This document shows, one piece after another, positions 34,923-43,409 of a stretch of 64,000 nucleotides of DNA. The position numbers and the translations under genes were made by a program. The notes under the pieces were generated by a model. The model saw only the letters and a program-made list of their open reading frames with translations. It had not been told where the DNA came from and ran no database searches. Positions within the stretch are counted from its first letter, which is position 1. Every line of letters starts with the position of its first letter. Location of the stretch: contig JBMNMU010000001.1 of the NCBI GenBank assembly GCA_050953505.1, positions 1,054,001 through 1,118,000 of the forward strand. The letters are read 5' to 3'. Source of the stretch: JBMNMU01 sp050953505. Its GTDB lineage: Bacteria > Bacillota > Clostridia > Peptostreptococcales > Anaerovoracaceae.

Positions 34923-36062
34923 CTATTCGCCTCCTGCTTCAATAATCTTACTTAGTTCATTTATTATTATTTTTACTTCTTCCTCCGTGTTTTCATCACT
35001 TAAGGATAATCGCAGGGCTCCTTGCGCTTCAACATAATTCATTCCTAGTGCTCTTAAGACATGGGATGGTTCTGGAGATCCAGAATCGCAAGCCGATCCT
35101 GCAGAACAGATAATACCTACGGTATCTAAAGCATGCACAAGGCTATTTCCTTCAAAGCCGGGAAATACAAAAGAGGCTATTCCTGGGAGCCTGTTCAATG
35201 GGTCACCTGTCAACCTGGCTCCGGGCAATGCTTCAATCCCTTTTATAAGCATCTCAGTGACTGGTCTAAGCTTAAATTCCTTTGTAGGTAGGTTTGCAAC
35301 GGCTTCTTCTAAGGCAACGGACATGCCAACCACACCAGCTACATTTTCTGTGCCTCCCCGTAGCCCTTGCTCTTGACCACCGCCATGAATAAGAGGTTCC
35401 AATTTGATCCCATTTTTAATATACAATGCTCCTACGCCTTTAGGTCCATGGAATTTGTGTGCCGAAAAGGACAAAAGATCAATTTTGGACTCAGAAACAG
35501 AAATAGGTATATGGCCGACAGCCTGAACTCCATCTACATGAAAAATAATATTTTTTTCCTCAGCAAGCTTGCCAATATCTCTTATAGGCAAAATGGTTCC
35601 TATTTCATTATTTGCTGCCATAACTGAGATTAGTATGGTATCCTCACGAATAGAGGATTTGAGCTGTTCTAATGACAATTTACCGGTGGATTCTACAGGT
35701 AGATAGGTTATTTCAAAACCTTGTTTTTCAAGGTATTTCATGGTATTAAGTACTGCATGATGCTCAATGGATGTGGTAATCAAATGTTTGCCTCTGTGCA
35801 TATTTGCCTGAGCAACGCCTTTTATAGCCCAATTATCTGATTCTGTGCCGCTACCAGTAAAGTAAATTTCCCTTCCCTCTGCTTCGATGGCTTTTCCTAT
35901 TATTTCGCGGGCTTTATTGATAGTTCTTTTTGCATCCCGGCCTATTCCATAAATTCCAGATGGATTCCCATGAAACTCTTCCAGGTAAGGCTTCATAGCC
36001 TCATAAGCCTTCTTCGATAGCCTTGTAGTGGCAGCATTATCTGCATAAATGATTTTTGTCAT
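34923..36062 (-). CDS. Cysteine desulfurase (NifS/IscS family)
   Basis: A 379-aa PLP enzyme that strips sulfur from cysteine. PLP lysine in SFSAHKFHGPKGVG; the sulfur-carrying Cys in CSAGSACDSGSPEPSH; N-terminal IYADNAATTRLS. Start ATG 36062 (GGAG 6 nt upstream) is preferred to ATG 36077. It is coupled to the XdhC-like gene; in Rhodobacter a NifS-type enzyme (NifS4) supplies sulfur to XdhC-bound molybdenum cofactor, so this pair may do the same. There is no iscU next to it. The pair sits between spoIIIAB and spoIIIAC. Confidence 0.93.
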   Translation of the reverse strand: MTKIIYADNAATTRLSKKAYEAMKPYLEEFHGNPSGIYGIGRDAKRTINKAREIIGKAIEAEGREIYFTGSGTESDNWAIKGVAQANMHRGKHLITTSIEHHAVLNTMKYLEKQGFEITYLPVESTGKLSLEQLKSSIREDTILISVMAANNEIGTILPIRDIGKLAEEKNIIFHVDGVQAVGHIPISVSESKIDLLSFSAHKFHGPKGVGALYIKNGIKLEPLIHGGGQEQGLRGGTENVAGVVGMSVALEEAVANLPTKEFKLRPVTEMLIKGIEALPGARLTGDPLNRLPGIASFVFPGFEGNSLVHALDTVGIICSAGSACDSGSPEPSHVLRALGMNYVEAQGALRLSLSDENTEEEVKIIINELSKIIEAGGE

Positions 36063-36115
36063 ATTCCACTCCATCAAATAATCTTCTGCCTATAAGGTCT
36101 TGGTTAATAAGACAG

Positions 36116-36146
36116 AATAAAAAGCAGTATCCGTTTCGATACTGCT
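36116..36146 (-). terminator. Terminator after spoIIIAB
   Basis: 9-bp perfect stem AGCAGTATC / GATACTGCT with a 6-nt loop; on the minus strand TTTTTATT follows. It ends spoIIIAA-AB before the inserted genes. Confidence 0.85.
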
Positions 36147-36172
36147 ATTTTAGCATAGATATATACCTTTTT

Positions 36173-36691
36173 CTATATTAATATGATTACTACTAGAATG
36201 CCAATGGCTACTCCTAGGCTTTTATACATCTTTCCCTTGGTGGTACGGTGCTCAATAGCCTCCTTCACTTGACCTTCCAATAATGAAGAGGTTCTTGAGA
36301 ATATATTCAATTGGTTCTCTATATCTGTCTTACCAATATTCATACCAAAATCTACAATGATCTCTTTATCTTCTCTAGTCAACGATGATTCATTGTAAAC
36401 AGTATATACGGCCTTTTCCCAGCATTGAGAAAAATTATGTGTTTGATCCTCCTGTAGCATTTCCCATGTGGTTTGGAAGAGCATACTTGTCATCCCCCTC
36501 TTAATATGCTGGATTCGTTTGAAAATCTCTGGTAGAGGATCCATCAAATATTTCATTTCAGACTCCAAAATTTTTAAAGTACTGATAAAGTCCTGCAAAT
36601 GAAAGACTCTGTTGTCAAAAGACTTGGCCTTTAACATTCCTGAAATGCTGGCACCCGCAATAATCAGTATATACAATAGGAATTTTATCAT
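36173..36691 (-). CDS. spoIIIAB: Stage III sporulation protein AB
   Basis: A 172-aa membrane-anchored component of the SpoIIIA complex, related to type II secretion GspF-like proteins. N-terminal helix MIKFLLYILIIAGASISG, conserved ISTLKILESEMKYLMDPLPE, and a C-terminal helix (LGVAIGILVVIILI). Start at ATG 36691, 9 nt after GGGGGAG. It lies 20 bp after spoIIIAA and ends at a terminator, instead of continuing into spoIIIAC. Confidence 0.93.
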   Translation of the reverse strand: MIKFLLYILIIAGASISGMLKAKSFDNRVFHLQDFISTLKILESEMKYLMDPLPEIFKRIQHIKRGMTSMLFQTTWEMLQEDQTHNFSQCWEKAVYTVYNESSLTREDKEIIVDFGMNIGKTDIENQLNIFSRTSSLLEGQVKEAIEHRTTKGKMYKSLGVAIGILVVIILI

Positions 36692-36711
36692 GGATAACAA
36701 CTCCCCCTTTG

Positions 36712-37620
36712 TTATCTCACATTCATGTTTCTTTCGTCTCGAATAGCTGCAATCGATCCTACCACTGGAACATTAGAAAGAAATATTAATCGCTGAAAGA
36801 CGCCTGCTCGCACCAAATCACCAATGCCTGAATTTAATAAATCATCATAGGAATTCCCATGAATGGTTGTAACAAGGCTAATACCAGCGCAGACAGCCGC
36901 TTCAATGGAGCGACAATCCTCACTCTTACCTATCTCGTCAGTAGCAATGATGTCTGGTGACATGGAGCGAATCAACATGATAATTCCTTGAGCCTTAGGG
37001 CAGCCATCTAACACATCCGTTCTTATTCCTAGATCATAAGACGAGATACCATGATAGGATCCTGAAATTTCTGATCGTTCATCGCAAACCCCCACTTTAA
37101 ACCCGGTATTGCTTAGATTTCGTATCATATCTCGCAGTAATGTAGTCTTACCGCATTTTGGTGGTGATATGATTACAGTGTTGTAAATTCCTCCCTTTCC
37201 CTTCATGAGAAATCTCATACACGGATCAGAGACGCCGATGATTTCCCGGCTTCTTCTGATGTTTATAGAAGAAAAATCTTTTATGGTTTTTATTTTTCCA
37301 TTTTCTAAAACTGTTCGACCGCATACTCCAACTCGATGGCCACCTTCAATGGTTATATATCCATTGGATAGCTCATCTTGATATGCATAGGCAGAATGAT
37401 TCAGTAATGCATTCAGCATACTAGCCATCATTTCTCTATCGATCCTTTTACCGTTGGGCCCTTCAAGCTCGTACTCCCTACCATTAGCATAAATAATCAT
37501 ATGATGCCCTAAGCGTAGGCGTATTTCCTCTATGTGATTTAATAACTTTGCCGGCAGCCTTCTAATTTGCTGTGCTGTTTCAGCCGGCATTTTCGCCAGG
37601 ATGGCTTCTATGCCATTCAT
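36712..37620 (-). CDS. spoIIIAA: Stage III sporulation protein AA (ATPase)
   Basis: The cytoplasmic ATPase of the SpoIIIA-SpoIIQ system, similar to secretion and R3H-type AAA ATPases. The 302-aa protein has Walker A IISPPKCGKTTLLRDMIRN and Walker B DIIATDEIGKSEDCRSIE, and the upstream GYITIEGGHRVGVCGRTV. GGGGG lies upstream of the ATG. It is the first gene of the split locus, with a sigma-E-like promoter at 37671-37698. Confidence 0.95.
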   Translation of the reverse strand: MNGIEAILAKMPAETAQQIRRLPAKLLNHIEEIRLRLGHHMIIYANGREYELEGPNGKRIDREMMASMLNALLNHSAYAYQDELSNGYITIEGGHRVGVCGRTVLENGKIKTIKDFSSINIRRSREIIGVSDPCMRFLMKGKGGIYNTVIISPPKCGKTTLLRDMIRNLSNTGFKVGVCDERSEISGSYHGISSYDLGIRTDVLDGCPKAQGIIMLIRSMSPDIIATDEIGKSEDCRSIEAAVCAGISLVTTIHGNSYDDLLNSGIGDLVRAGVFQRLIFLSNVPVVGSIAAIRDERNMNVR

Positions 37621-37670
37621 ATGTAAATGACCCCCTTATTCCAATCTTCTGATGTGAATTTATATATAAC

Positions 37671-37698
37671 ATCATATGAATTGGACAAGGATTTATTC
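37671..37698 (-). promoter_or_regulatory. Candidate sigma-E promoter of spoIIIAA
   Basis: Minus strand GAATAAA (37692-37698), 13-bp spacer, CATATGAT (37671-37678), against sigma-E consensus KMATATT and CATACAMT. spoIIIA is sigma-E dependent in Bacillus, which supports the call. Confidence 0.45.
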
Positions 37699-37727
37699 CT
37701 CATTAATGAGAATTCTGCGAAAGTAAA

Positions 37728-37755
37728 TACCGCCCATGGCTTTCCATGAGCGGTA
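37728..37755 (-). terminator. Hairpin terminator after the CBS-domain gene
   Basis: 12-bp stem (37728-37739 with 37744-37755) with one G-T pair and a 4-nt loop; on the minus strand TTTACTTTC follows. The U-tract is weak. Confidence 0.6.
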
Positions 37756-37775
37756 GAATTTGTTAAATCGTATTA

Positions 37776-39131
37776 TTATGATGACTCATTTTCATCATCA
37801 TTCTCATTATTCAGAGGTGGGGCAATGTAAAGCTTCACCTTGTCTATTCTTCTATCCTTTACAGATTCAACCTTAATGGTATAATTACCTATTTCTATGA
37901 TGCGTTCCTGGGTTTCGTCTTCATCAGGTATTTCTCCTAGCTTCTCAATAACCAGACCACCTATGGTCTCATGCTCTTCAGATTCAAGGTTGATTATTAA
38001 CTCGTCATTTAGGTCATCTAAATAGTATTGACCGTCTACCATATAAGTGTTTTCATCTATTTTTTCCAGCTTCGCTTCGCTTTCAGTATATTCGTCCTCG
38101 ATGTCACCCATAACTTCTTCTATTAAGTCCTCAATGGTTACAATTCCAGAAAATCCACCATATTCATCAATAAGTAAAGCAATATGCACATTGGACTCCT
38201 GTAGCTCTCTAAATAAGTTATCGATATTCTTACTTTCTGGTACCAAATAGGGTTTTTTTAGCAAGCTTCTGATGTCAACATTTTCAAATCCATGTTTTCT
38301 GGCTTCAATGATGTAGTCCTTTACATAAAGAATACCAATAATATTGTCTATATCCTTATCATAATATGGAATTCGGGCATGCCTTGATTGCAAAAGGTCA
38401 TCTACATAATCCGCAAGGTTGTCATTGATGTCTAACATATATACATCAGGTCTAGGCGTCATAATTTCATAAGCTAGTTTATCATCAAACTCGAATATAC
38501 TGTTGATCATATCCTTACCTATTTCTTTTATCAAACCTGTCTCTTGACCAACCTCCAGCAGTGATTTGATTTCCTCTTCCGAATAGTGTTCTTCAATATC
38601 TTCATCCTTAACGCCAGTTATTCGAAGAAGGATAGCTACAGACTTAGATAAAAGCCATACGAAAGGCTTTGATATTCTTGCAACAAAATTTACAGGCTTT
38701 GCAGTGAATAAAGCAATTTTTTCCGAATATTGCAGAGCCATTCTTTTAGGATAAAGTTCACCAAAAACTAAGGTTACATAGGATAGGACAACTGTTACGA
38801 TAACAACAGCAACCTGGGGTCCTGCTGGAACTCCTGCTCTTGTAAGAAACTCACCGATTCCACCAGACATACCTGTAGCAGCAGCTGCACTAGCTAGAAA
38901 CCCTGCCAAGGTAATAGCAACCTGAATTGTGGAAAGGAACCTATTTGGTTCGCTATGAAGATTAGAAATAATTTTTGCTTTTTGATTGCCTTCCTGGGCT
39001 AAGATTTTTATTCTATTCTTATTCACAGAAACGATAGCCATTTCCGCAGAAGCAAAGAAAGCGTTAATTAAAATAAGCACTACTAGAAAAGTAATTTTTA
39101 TAGATAATGGTATACTCGGGTCAGGGTCCAT
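37776..39131 (-). CDS. CNNM/HlyC/CorC family CBS-domain transporter
   Basis: A 451-aa membrane protein: DUF21/CNNM transmembrane domain (about 1-190, with NAFFASAEMAIVSVNKNRI), a CBS pair (MTPRPDVYMLDINDN ... IALLIDEYGGFSGIVTIEDL) and a C-terminal CorC_HlyC domain (DGQYYLDDLNDEL). Relatives export Mg2+ (MpfA) or other divalent ions. AAAGGAGG precedes the start. It is likely a single-gene unit between the U32 gene and spoIIIAA. Confidence 0.92.
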   Translation of the reverse strand: MDPDPSIPLSIKITFLVVLILINAFFASAEMAIVSVNKNRIKILAQEGNQKAKIISNLHSEPNRFLSTIQVAITLAGFLASAAAATGMSGGIGEFLTRAGVPAGPQVAVVIVTVVLSYVTLVFGELYPKRMALQYSEKIALFTAKPVNFVARISKPFVWLLSKSVAILLRITGVKDEDIEEHYSEEEIKSLLEVGQETGLIKEIGKDMINSIFEFDDKLAYEIMTPRPDVYMLDINDNLADYVDDLLQSRHARIPYYDKDIDNIIGILYVKDYIIEARKHGFENVDIRSLLKKPYLVPESKNIDNLFRELQESNVHIALLIDEYGGFSGIVTIEDLIEEVMGDIEDEYTESEAKLEKIDENTYMVDGQYYLDDLNDELIINLESEEHETIGGLVIEKLGEIPDEDETQERIIEIGNYTIKVESVKDRRIDKVKLYIAPPLNNENDDENESS

Positions 39132-39205
39132 CGAATATTTCCTCCTTTTAGCTGTATCTTATATAATGGGATTTTATAGCAAAACTATGATTAACATTAT
39201 ACCAC

Positions 39206-40429
39206 TTATTTAAGCTTACGTAACATATAATTTCGTGATACTGGAAATTCCATCCGAATCTTTACGATTTGTTGAGGATGGGGGGCAGCTTGTATAGGCT
39301 GATCTTCATCATCTAGGAGCACATCTATTTTCTGTTTGAAGTGTTCTGTATAAGGTCCAAAAACCTCAATTTCATCCCCGAGCTCCATTTTATTTCGTTG
39401 TTCAATTGTTGCTAGCTTGGTCTTTTCGTCGTAATCTTTTACAAGTCCAATAAAGGTATAATCTCTTGTGTAAGCACTGGTTTGATAATTCTGATCCTTA
39501 TTGGTAGGCTTATCAAAGAAAAAGCCGGTGGTAAACTCTCGATGACTAACCTTTTTCAATTCAACAAGCCAATCTGGATTAAAAACGTAATTTTCAGGAT
39601 CCGCGTAATAGGCATCTATAGCTTTTCTGTAAGCACTCACTACGGTAGCAACATAAAAAATACTTTTCATTCTGCCTTCAATCTTGGCAGAACTAATGCC
39701 CGCCTGGATGATTTCAGGGATATGCTGAATCATGCATAAATCTCTGGAGTTGAGGATGTAAGTTCCCCTCTCATCTTCAACCACAGGATAATATTCTCCT
39801 GGTCTTTGCTCTTCTACTAGATTATACTTCCACCTGCATGGATGTGCACATTGACCTCTATTTGCATCCCGTTCCGCCATGAAATTGCTTAGCAAACACC
39901 GGCCAGAATAAGAAATGCACATAGCACCTTGTACAAAGGTTTCCAACTCTATGGTCTCAGGGAGCCTTTTCCTAAGCTCTTTGATTTCTTCAAAGGTAAG
40001 CTCTCTTGCCAAGACAATCCTTTTAACCCCAAGCTTATGCCAAAATTCTGCACTCTTATAATTGGTGGTGTTTGACTGTGTACTTAAATGGATCTCAGCA
40101 TCGGGAATATGCTCATGAATCATCATCATTACGCCGGGATCTGAGACGATAAATCCATCTATGGCAATGTCTTTGATTTCTTCAAGATATTTATCAAGTA
40201 GTGACATATCTTCATTATGAGCAAATATATTCAGGGTCATATAAATCTTTTTGTTTCGATCATGGGCATAGCTTACCCCCTCATAAATATCCTTTATAGA
40301 GAAGTTTTTTGCTCCTGCTCTGAGACCAAACATTTCTCCGCCGAAATAAACCGCATCTGCACCATAATCGATAGCTATTTTTAGTTTTTCTAAATCTCCA
40401 GCCGGAGCCAGAAGTTCTATTTTCTTCAT
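39206..40429 (-). CDS. Peptidase U32 family, TrhP-like tRNA hydroxylation protein
   Basis: A 407-aa U32 family protein. N-terminal ELLAPAGDLEKLKIAIDYGA, the Cys-rich FQGAMCISYSGRCLLSNFMA-type block (GAMCISYSGRCLLSN then GQCAHPCRW) that holds an iron-sulfur cluster, and DLCMIQHIPEIIQAGI. In Bacillus the YrrN/YrrO proteins make 5-hydroxyuridine at tRNA position 34, which TrmR then methylates; the trmR homologue is 14 bp upstream. Here a single protein replaces the two Bacillus genes. AGAGGAT precedes the ATG. Confidence 0.88.
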   Translation of the reverse strand: MKKIELLAPAGDLEKLKIAIDYGADAVYFGGEMFGLRAGAKNFSIKDIYEGVSYAHDRNKKIYMTLNIFAHNEDMSLLDKYLEEIKDIAIDGFIVSDPGVMMMIHEHIPDAEIHLSTQSNTTNYKSAEFWHKLGVKRIVLARELTFEEIKELRKRLPETIELETFVQGAMCISYSGRCLLSNFMAERDANRGQCAHPCRWKYNLVEEQRPGEYYPVVEDERGTYILNSRDLCMIQHIPEIIQAGISSAKIEGRMKSIFYVATVVSAYRKAIDAYYADPENYVFNPDWLVELKKVSHREFTTGFFFDKPTNKDQNYQTSAYTRDYTFIGLVKDYDEKTKLATIEQRNKMELGDEIEVFGPYTEHFKQKIDVLLDDEDQPIQAAPHPQQIVKIRMEFPVSRNYMLRKLK

Positions 40430-40443
40430 TCTAATCCTCTTAT

Positions 40444-41112
40444 TTATCCTCGCAGCACACTGACAGCTACTCCATCCCCTACAGGTAAGATTGCTGTCTC
40501 TGCATAGTCTATATTAGTAATATATTTTAAATAGTCTCTCATGCGCCTAACACTTGTTTTTTGTCTTCTAGCCGTTATATATTCATCAGAAACTGTTTTT
40601 CCCTGTAGGAGAATATTATCTGAAATAATAACGGCCTCATCCTTACAAAGGCCAATAGCTCCATCCCAAAATTCCTTATAATGGCCCTTGGCCGCATCGA
40701 TAAAGACCATGTCAAAACCATTTTCTTTTTTATTTTCCATAGAAGACGAGAGTTTTTCCAAGCTTTCCAGCCCATCACCTAAAATAACATGAATCCTGTC
40801 AGAATAACCAGCTTGCTTTATATTTTCAATTGCTTGCTGATACATTTTTTCCTTTGCTTCTATGGTAGTTATTTTAGCTTCCTTTGAGGCCTGTGCAAAG
40901 CAAATAGCAGAATAACCCACTGCTGTTCCGATTTCTAGAATTCTCAGGGGTTTTTTTATCATAATAAGGCTTATTATTAATGCCTCCGTATCTTTCAAAA
41001 TAATAGGAACATGATTTTCTTCTGCATTTTTTCTTAATTCAGAAAGAAATTCATTTTGTGGTTGATACATTCCATTGATATAGTCTGTTACCTTGTTGTT
41101 CGTTACGTTCAT
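40444..41112 (-). CDS. trmR: tRNA 5-hydroxyuridine methyltransferase (YrrM)
   Basis: A 222-aa SAM-dependent O-methyltransferase of the COMT-like type. SAM motif LRILEIGTAVGYSAICFA, acidic residue in ITTIEAKEKMY, metal/catalytic Asp in MVFIDAAKGHYKEFW. In Bacillus YrrM (TrmR) converts ho5U34 to mo5U34. Its position between mltG and the U32 gene matches the Bacillus yrrL-yrrM-yrrN order, which is the main reason for the specific name. Confidence 0.87.
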   Translation of the reverse strand: MNVTNNKVTDYINGMYQPQNEFLSELRKNAEENHVPIILKDTEALIISLIMIKKPLRILEIGTAVGYSAICFAQASKEAKITTIEAKEKMYQQAIENIKQAGYSDRIHVILGDGLESLEKLSSSMENKKENGFDMVFIDAAKGHYKEFWDGAIGLCKDEAVIISDNILLQGKTVSDEYITARRQKTSVRRMRDYLKYITNIDYAETAILPVGDGVAVSVLRG

Positions 41113-41166
41113 AGTTTACCTTTAATAATATTAGTCGGATTAACGATCTTTTTTAGTATGTTACAA

Positions 41167-41275
41167 CCTGGTGCTTAAGTATGCATAAGGAAAGCTTTGA
41201 GCGCTTTTGATGAGGATTTATCAATACCAAAGCGAGAAGGATTTCCGTTGCATACCCAAGCACCAGGCTCAAAGC
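41167..41275. repeat. Structured inverted-repeat element between mltG and trmR
   Basis: Outer arms at 41167-41193 and 41242-41267 share CCTGGTGCTT, GTATGCA and GGAAA in inverted order. Inside are CGCTTT/AAAGCG and TTGAT/ATCAA pairs. A second inverted pair, GCTTTGAGC (41194-41202) and GCTCAAAGC (41267-41275), cannot form together with the outer stem without a pseudoknot. It could be a MITE-like insertion or a switching RNA in the mltG-trmR transcript. Confidence 0.7.
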
Positions 41276-41282
41276 TGCACTA

Positions 41283-42326
41283 CTACAATGCATTAATATA
41301 TTGATTTTTATATTTTAAAAATTCATTGTAGGTTTTTGCAAAATTATGAGAGCCATCTAATTCTGGCTTAAGTACGTAATACAAATAATCTGTCTCAGCA
41401 GGATATAAAGCCGCCTTAATAGATTCCGCTCCCGGCGAACATATAGGGCCTGGTGGAAGACCATTAATTTGATAAGTGTTGTAAGGAGAATCAACCTTTA
41501 GATCATTATAGTTCAGTCTGTCCTTATGCTCGTCAAGGGCATATTGAACGGTAGCATCAATCTGAAGAGGCATATTTATAGAGAGCCTGTTTTGAATCAC
41601 ACTAGACACCAATTCTCTCTCTGCGTCCACCCGAGTTTCTCTTTCAATTAAAGAAGCGATGGTAATCACTTGATTTATGCTAAGACCCATTTCTTTAGCT
41701 CTATCATAATATTCATCGACAAAAACTAAATCAAATTGTTTTAGCATCCGATCGATAATGTCATGCTCATTGGCTGTTGTAAAAACATCGTATGTTTCAG
41801 GGTATAAAAAACCCTCCAGCCGATTGGGCCCTGCTGGCGCACCTTGTAAAAATTTGTATTGGAAAACCCCAAGCTCCAGCTCCTTTAAAAATATTTCCTC
41901 ATTGATGAGGCCTTCGGAAGAAAGCTTGTCTACGACCCTTCTGATGTCATACCCCTCCGGTATGGTAAATCTTTGAGTTGCAGCATTGCCTGAAATAATA
42001 ATATTCATTATTTCATCCATTGGCATACTTGGAGATAGGGCGAATTCTCCGGCTTTATATTTTCCATCATAGCCTTTTATCCTAGACTGCATCTTAAAAT
42101 TACCGGCACTATCAATAATCCCTTTTTCCTCTAAGATATTTCCTATACTTGACGTCCCAGCTCCCTGAGGGATAGTCACAGAAATAACTTGGGTATTATT
42201 AGGATCTAATGGTTTACTCCCTTTACTTAAATAATAAGTGAAGAGCAGTGCTACGACAATGATAAGGACCGCTATAACAATGATAACGGTCAGTATCTTA
42301 TTCCTTTTAGATTTTCTTTTAGCCAT
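41283..42326 (-). CDS. mltG: Endolytic transglycosylase MltG
   Basis: Cleaves nascent glycan strands and sets their length. The 347-aa protein has one N-terminal membrane helix (ILTVIIVIAVLIIVVALLFT), a LysM-like region, and the YceG catalytic core with LEGFLYPETYDVF, the catalytic Glu in IASLIERETR and YNTYQINGLPPGPICSPG. GAGGTAG upstream of the ATG. It is the first gene of an mltG-trmR-trhP-like unit, and efp lies 28 bp upstream. Confidence 0.95.
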   Translation of the reverse strand: MAKRKSKRNKILTVIIVIAVLIIVVALLFTYYLSKGSKPLDPNNTQVISVTIPQGAGTSSIGNILEEKGIIDSAGNFKMQSRIKGYDGKYKAGEFALSPSMPMDEIMNIIISGNAATQRFTIPEGYDIRRVVDKLSSEGLINEEIFLKELELGVFQYKFLQGAPAGPNRLEGFLYPETYDVFTTANEHDIIDRMLKQFDLVFVDEYYDRAKEMGLSINQVITIASLIERETRVDAERELVSSVIQNRLSINMPLQIDATVQYALDEHKDRLNYNDLKVDSPYNTYQINGLPPGPICSPGAESIKAALYPAETDYLYYVLKPELDGSHNFAKTYNEFLKYKNQYINAL

Positions 42327-42354
42327 ATCTACCTCATGCAGGAGGCTTTGTTAC

Positions 42355-42915
42355 TTATTTTGCTCTAGATAAGTATTCTCCTGTTCGTGTGTCGATTTGA
42401 ATGACTTCTCCTTCTTCAATGAAAATTGGCACCTGTACAACTGCTCCCGTTTCTACTGTGGCAGCTTTTGTTACATTAGTCGCCGTGTCTCCTTTAACAC
42501 CAGGTTCTGTTTCAATAACCTTTAAATTAACGAAATTCGGTGGTTCTACGATAAAAGCATTTCCTTTGTAGAACTTAATCGTAGCCATATCATTTTCTCT
42601 GATATAATGCATCGCATCCTCTACTTGTTCTTGATTTAATGGAACCTGCTCAAAGGTCTCTTGGTCCATAAAGTAGTAAAGTTCACCATCGCTATACAGG
42701 TATTGCATAGTTTTCGTATCTATATGGGCTTTAGGAAATTTATCATTGGGGTTGAAGGCTTCTTCTCGTGTTGCTCCTGTTAAGATATTCCTGTATTTTG
42801 TTCTTACAAAGGCAGCTCCCTTACCTGGTTTTACATGTTGAAAATCTAGGACAACATGAGGTTCGCTATTTATCTCAAAGGTAACGCCTTTTCTAAAATC
42901 ACTTGCATAAATCAT
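42355..42915 (-). CDS. efp: Elongation factor P
   Basis: Relieves ribosome stalling at polyproline. The 186-aa protein has the KOW-like N-domain with HVKPGKGAAFVRTKYRN; the loop lysine is in PGKG. The second domain and the C-terminal GDTATNVTKAATVETGAVVQ signature are intact. GGAGGT precedes the ATG, and a good promoter lies at 42981-43008. Confidence 0.97.
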   Translation of the reverse strand: MIYASDFRKGVTFEINSEPHVVLDFQHVKPGKGAAFVRTKYRNILTGATREEAFNPNDKFPKAHIDTKTMQYLYSDGELYYFMDQETFEQVPLNQEQVEDAMHYIRENDMATIKFYKGNAFIVEPPNFVNLKVIETEPGVKGDTATNVTKAATVETGAVVQVPIFIEEGEVIQIDTRTGEYLSRAK

Positions 42916-42980
42916 ATCATCATACCTCCGTATCTTTTGCTTTTAATTCTATCCTTAATTTGTCATATATAAGCTTGTAT

Positions 42981-43008
42981 ATTATATCAAATATTGACAT
43001 GAGGACAA
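42981..43008 (-). promoter_or_regulatory. Promoter for efp
   Basis: Minus strand TTGTCC (43003-43008), 16-bp spacer and extended -10 TGATATAAT (-10 hexamer 42981-42986), about 65 nt before the efp start. Confidence 0.65.
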
Positions 43009-43045
43009 GTATTCCTGTTAAATTTTTAGTTAGATATAAGAAACT

Positions 43046-43381
43046 TTATTCATTATCTGTCTTAATTGCTTCACCAAGAATCGAATAAATGTCATTTACT
43101 AACAGTGAAAAACTTATTTCGGCTTGAAGATACTGTGCTGCAACAGGATCCTTCATCAAAATCTGATACAATGATTGAACCTGCTCCATCATTTCAGGAC
43201 CGAGTTCTTCCCCAAACATTTGTGACTTTTGGATTTCAAATTGTTTTGCCTGAAAATCATTGAGCATGCTAGCAAGTTCGCTGTTTTCAGAGGCTTTGGC
43301 CTTCATCTCCATATAATTCTTGTATTCAGGGGACTCTTTTAGGGCTCTTGCCAGGTTGTGTGCATGGTCGTGTACATTCAT
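43046..43381 (-). CDS. YlbF/YmcA family protein
   Basis: A 111-aa helical protein of the YlbF/YmcA (Com_YlbF) family. Core features: HNLARALKESPEYKNYMEMK, a long helix ELASMLNDFQAKQFEIQKSQ and a C-terminal NDIYSILGEAI. In Bacillus YlbF, YmcA and YaaT form the Y-complex that guides RNase Y. Here the gene lies next to RNase J, which also suggests a link to RNA turnover; that is inference. Confidence 0.85.
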   Translation of the reverse strand: MNVHDHAHNLARALKESPEYKNYMEMKAKASENSELASMLNDFQAKQFEIQKSQMFGEELGPEMMEQVQSLYQILMKDPVAAQYLQAEISFSLLVNDIYSILGEAIKTDNE

Positions 43382-43409
43382 GACTTTTTCCTTTCTTACT
43401 TGTTTATTA

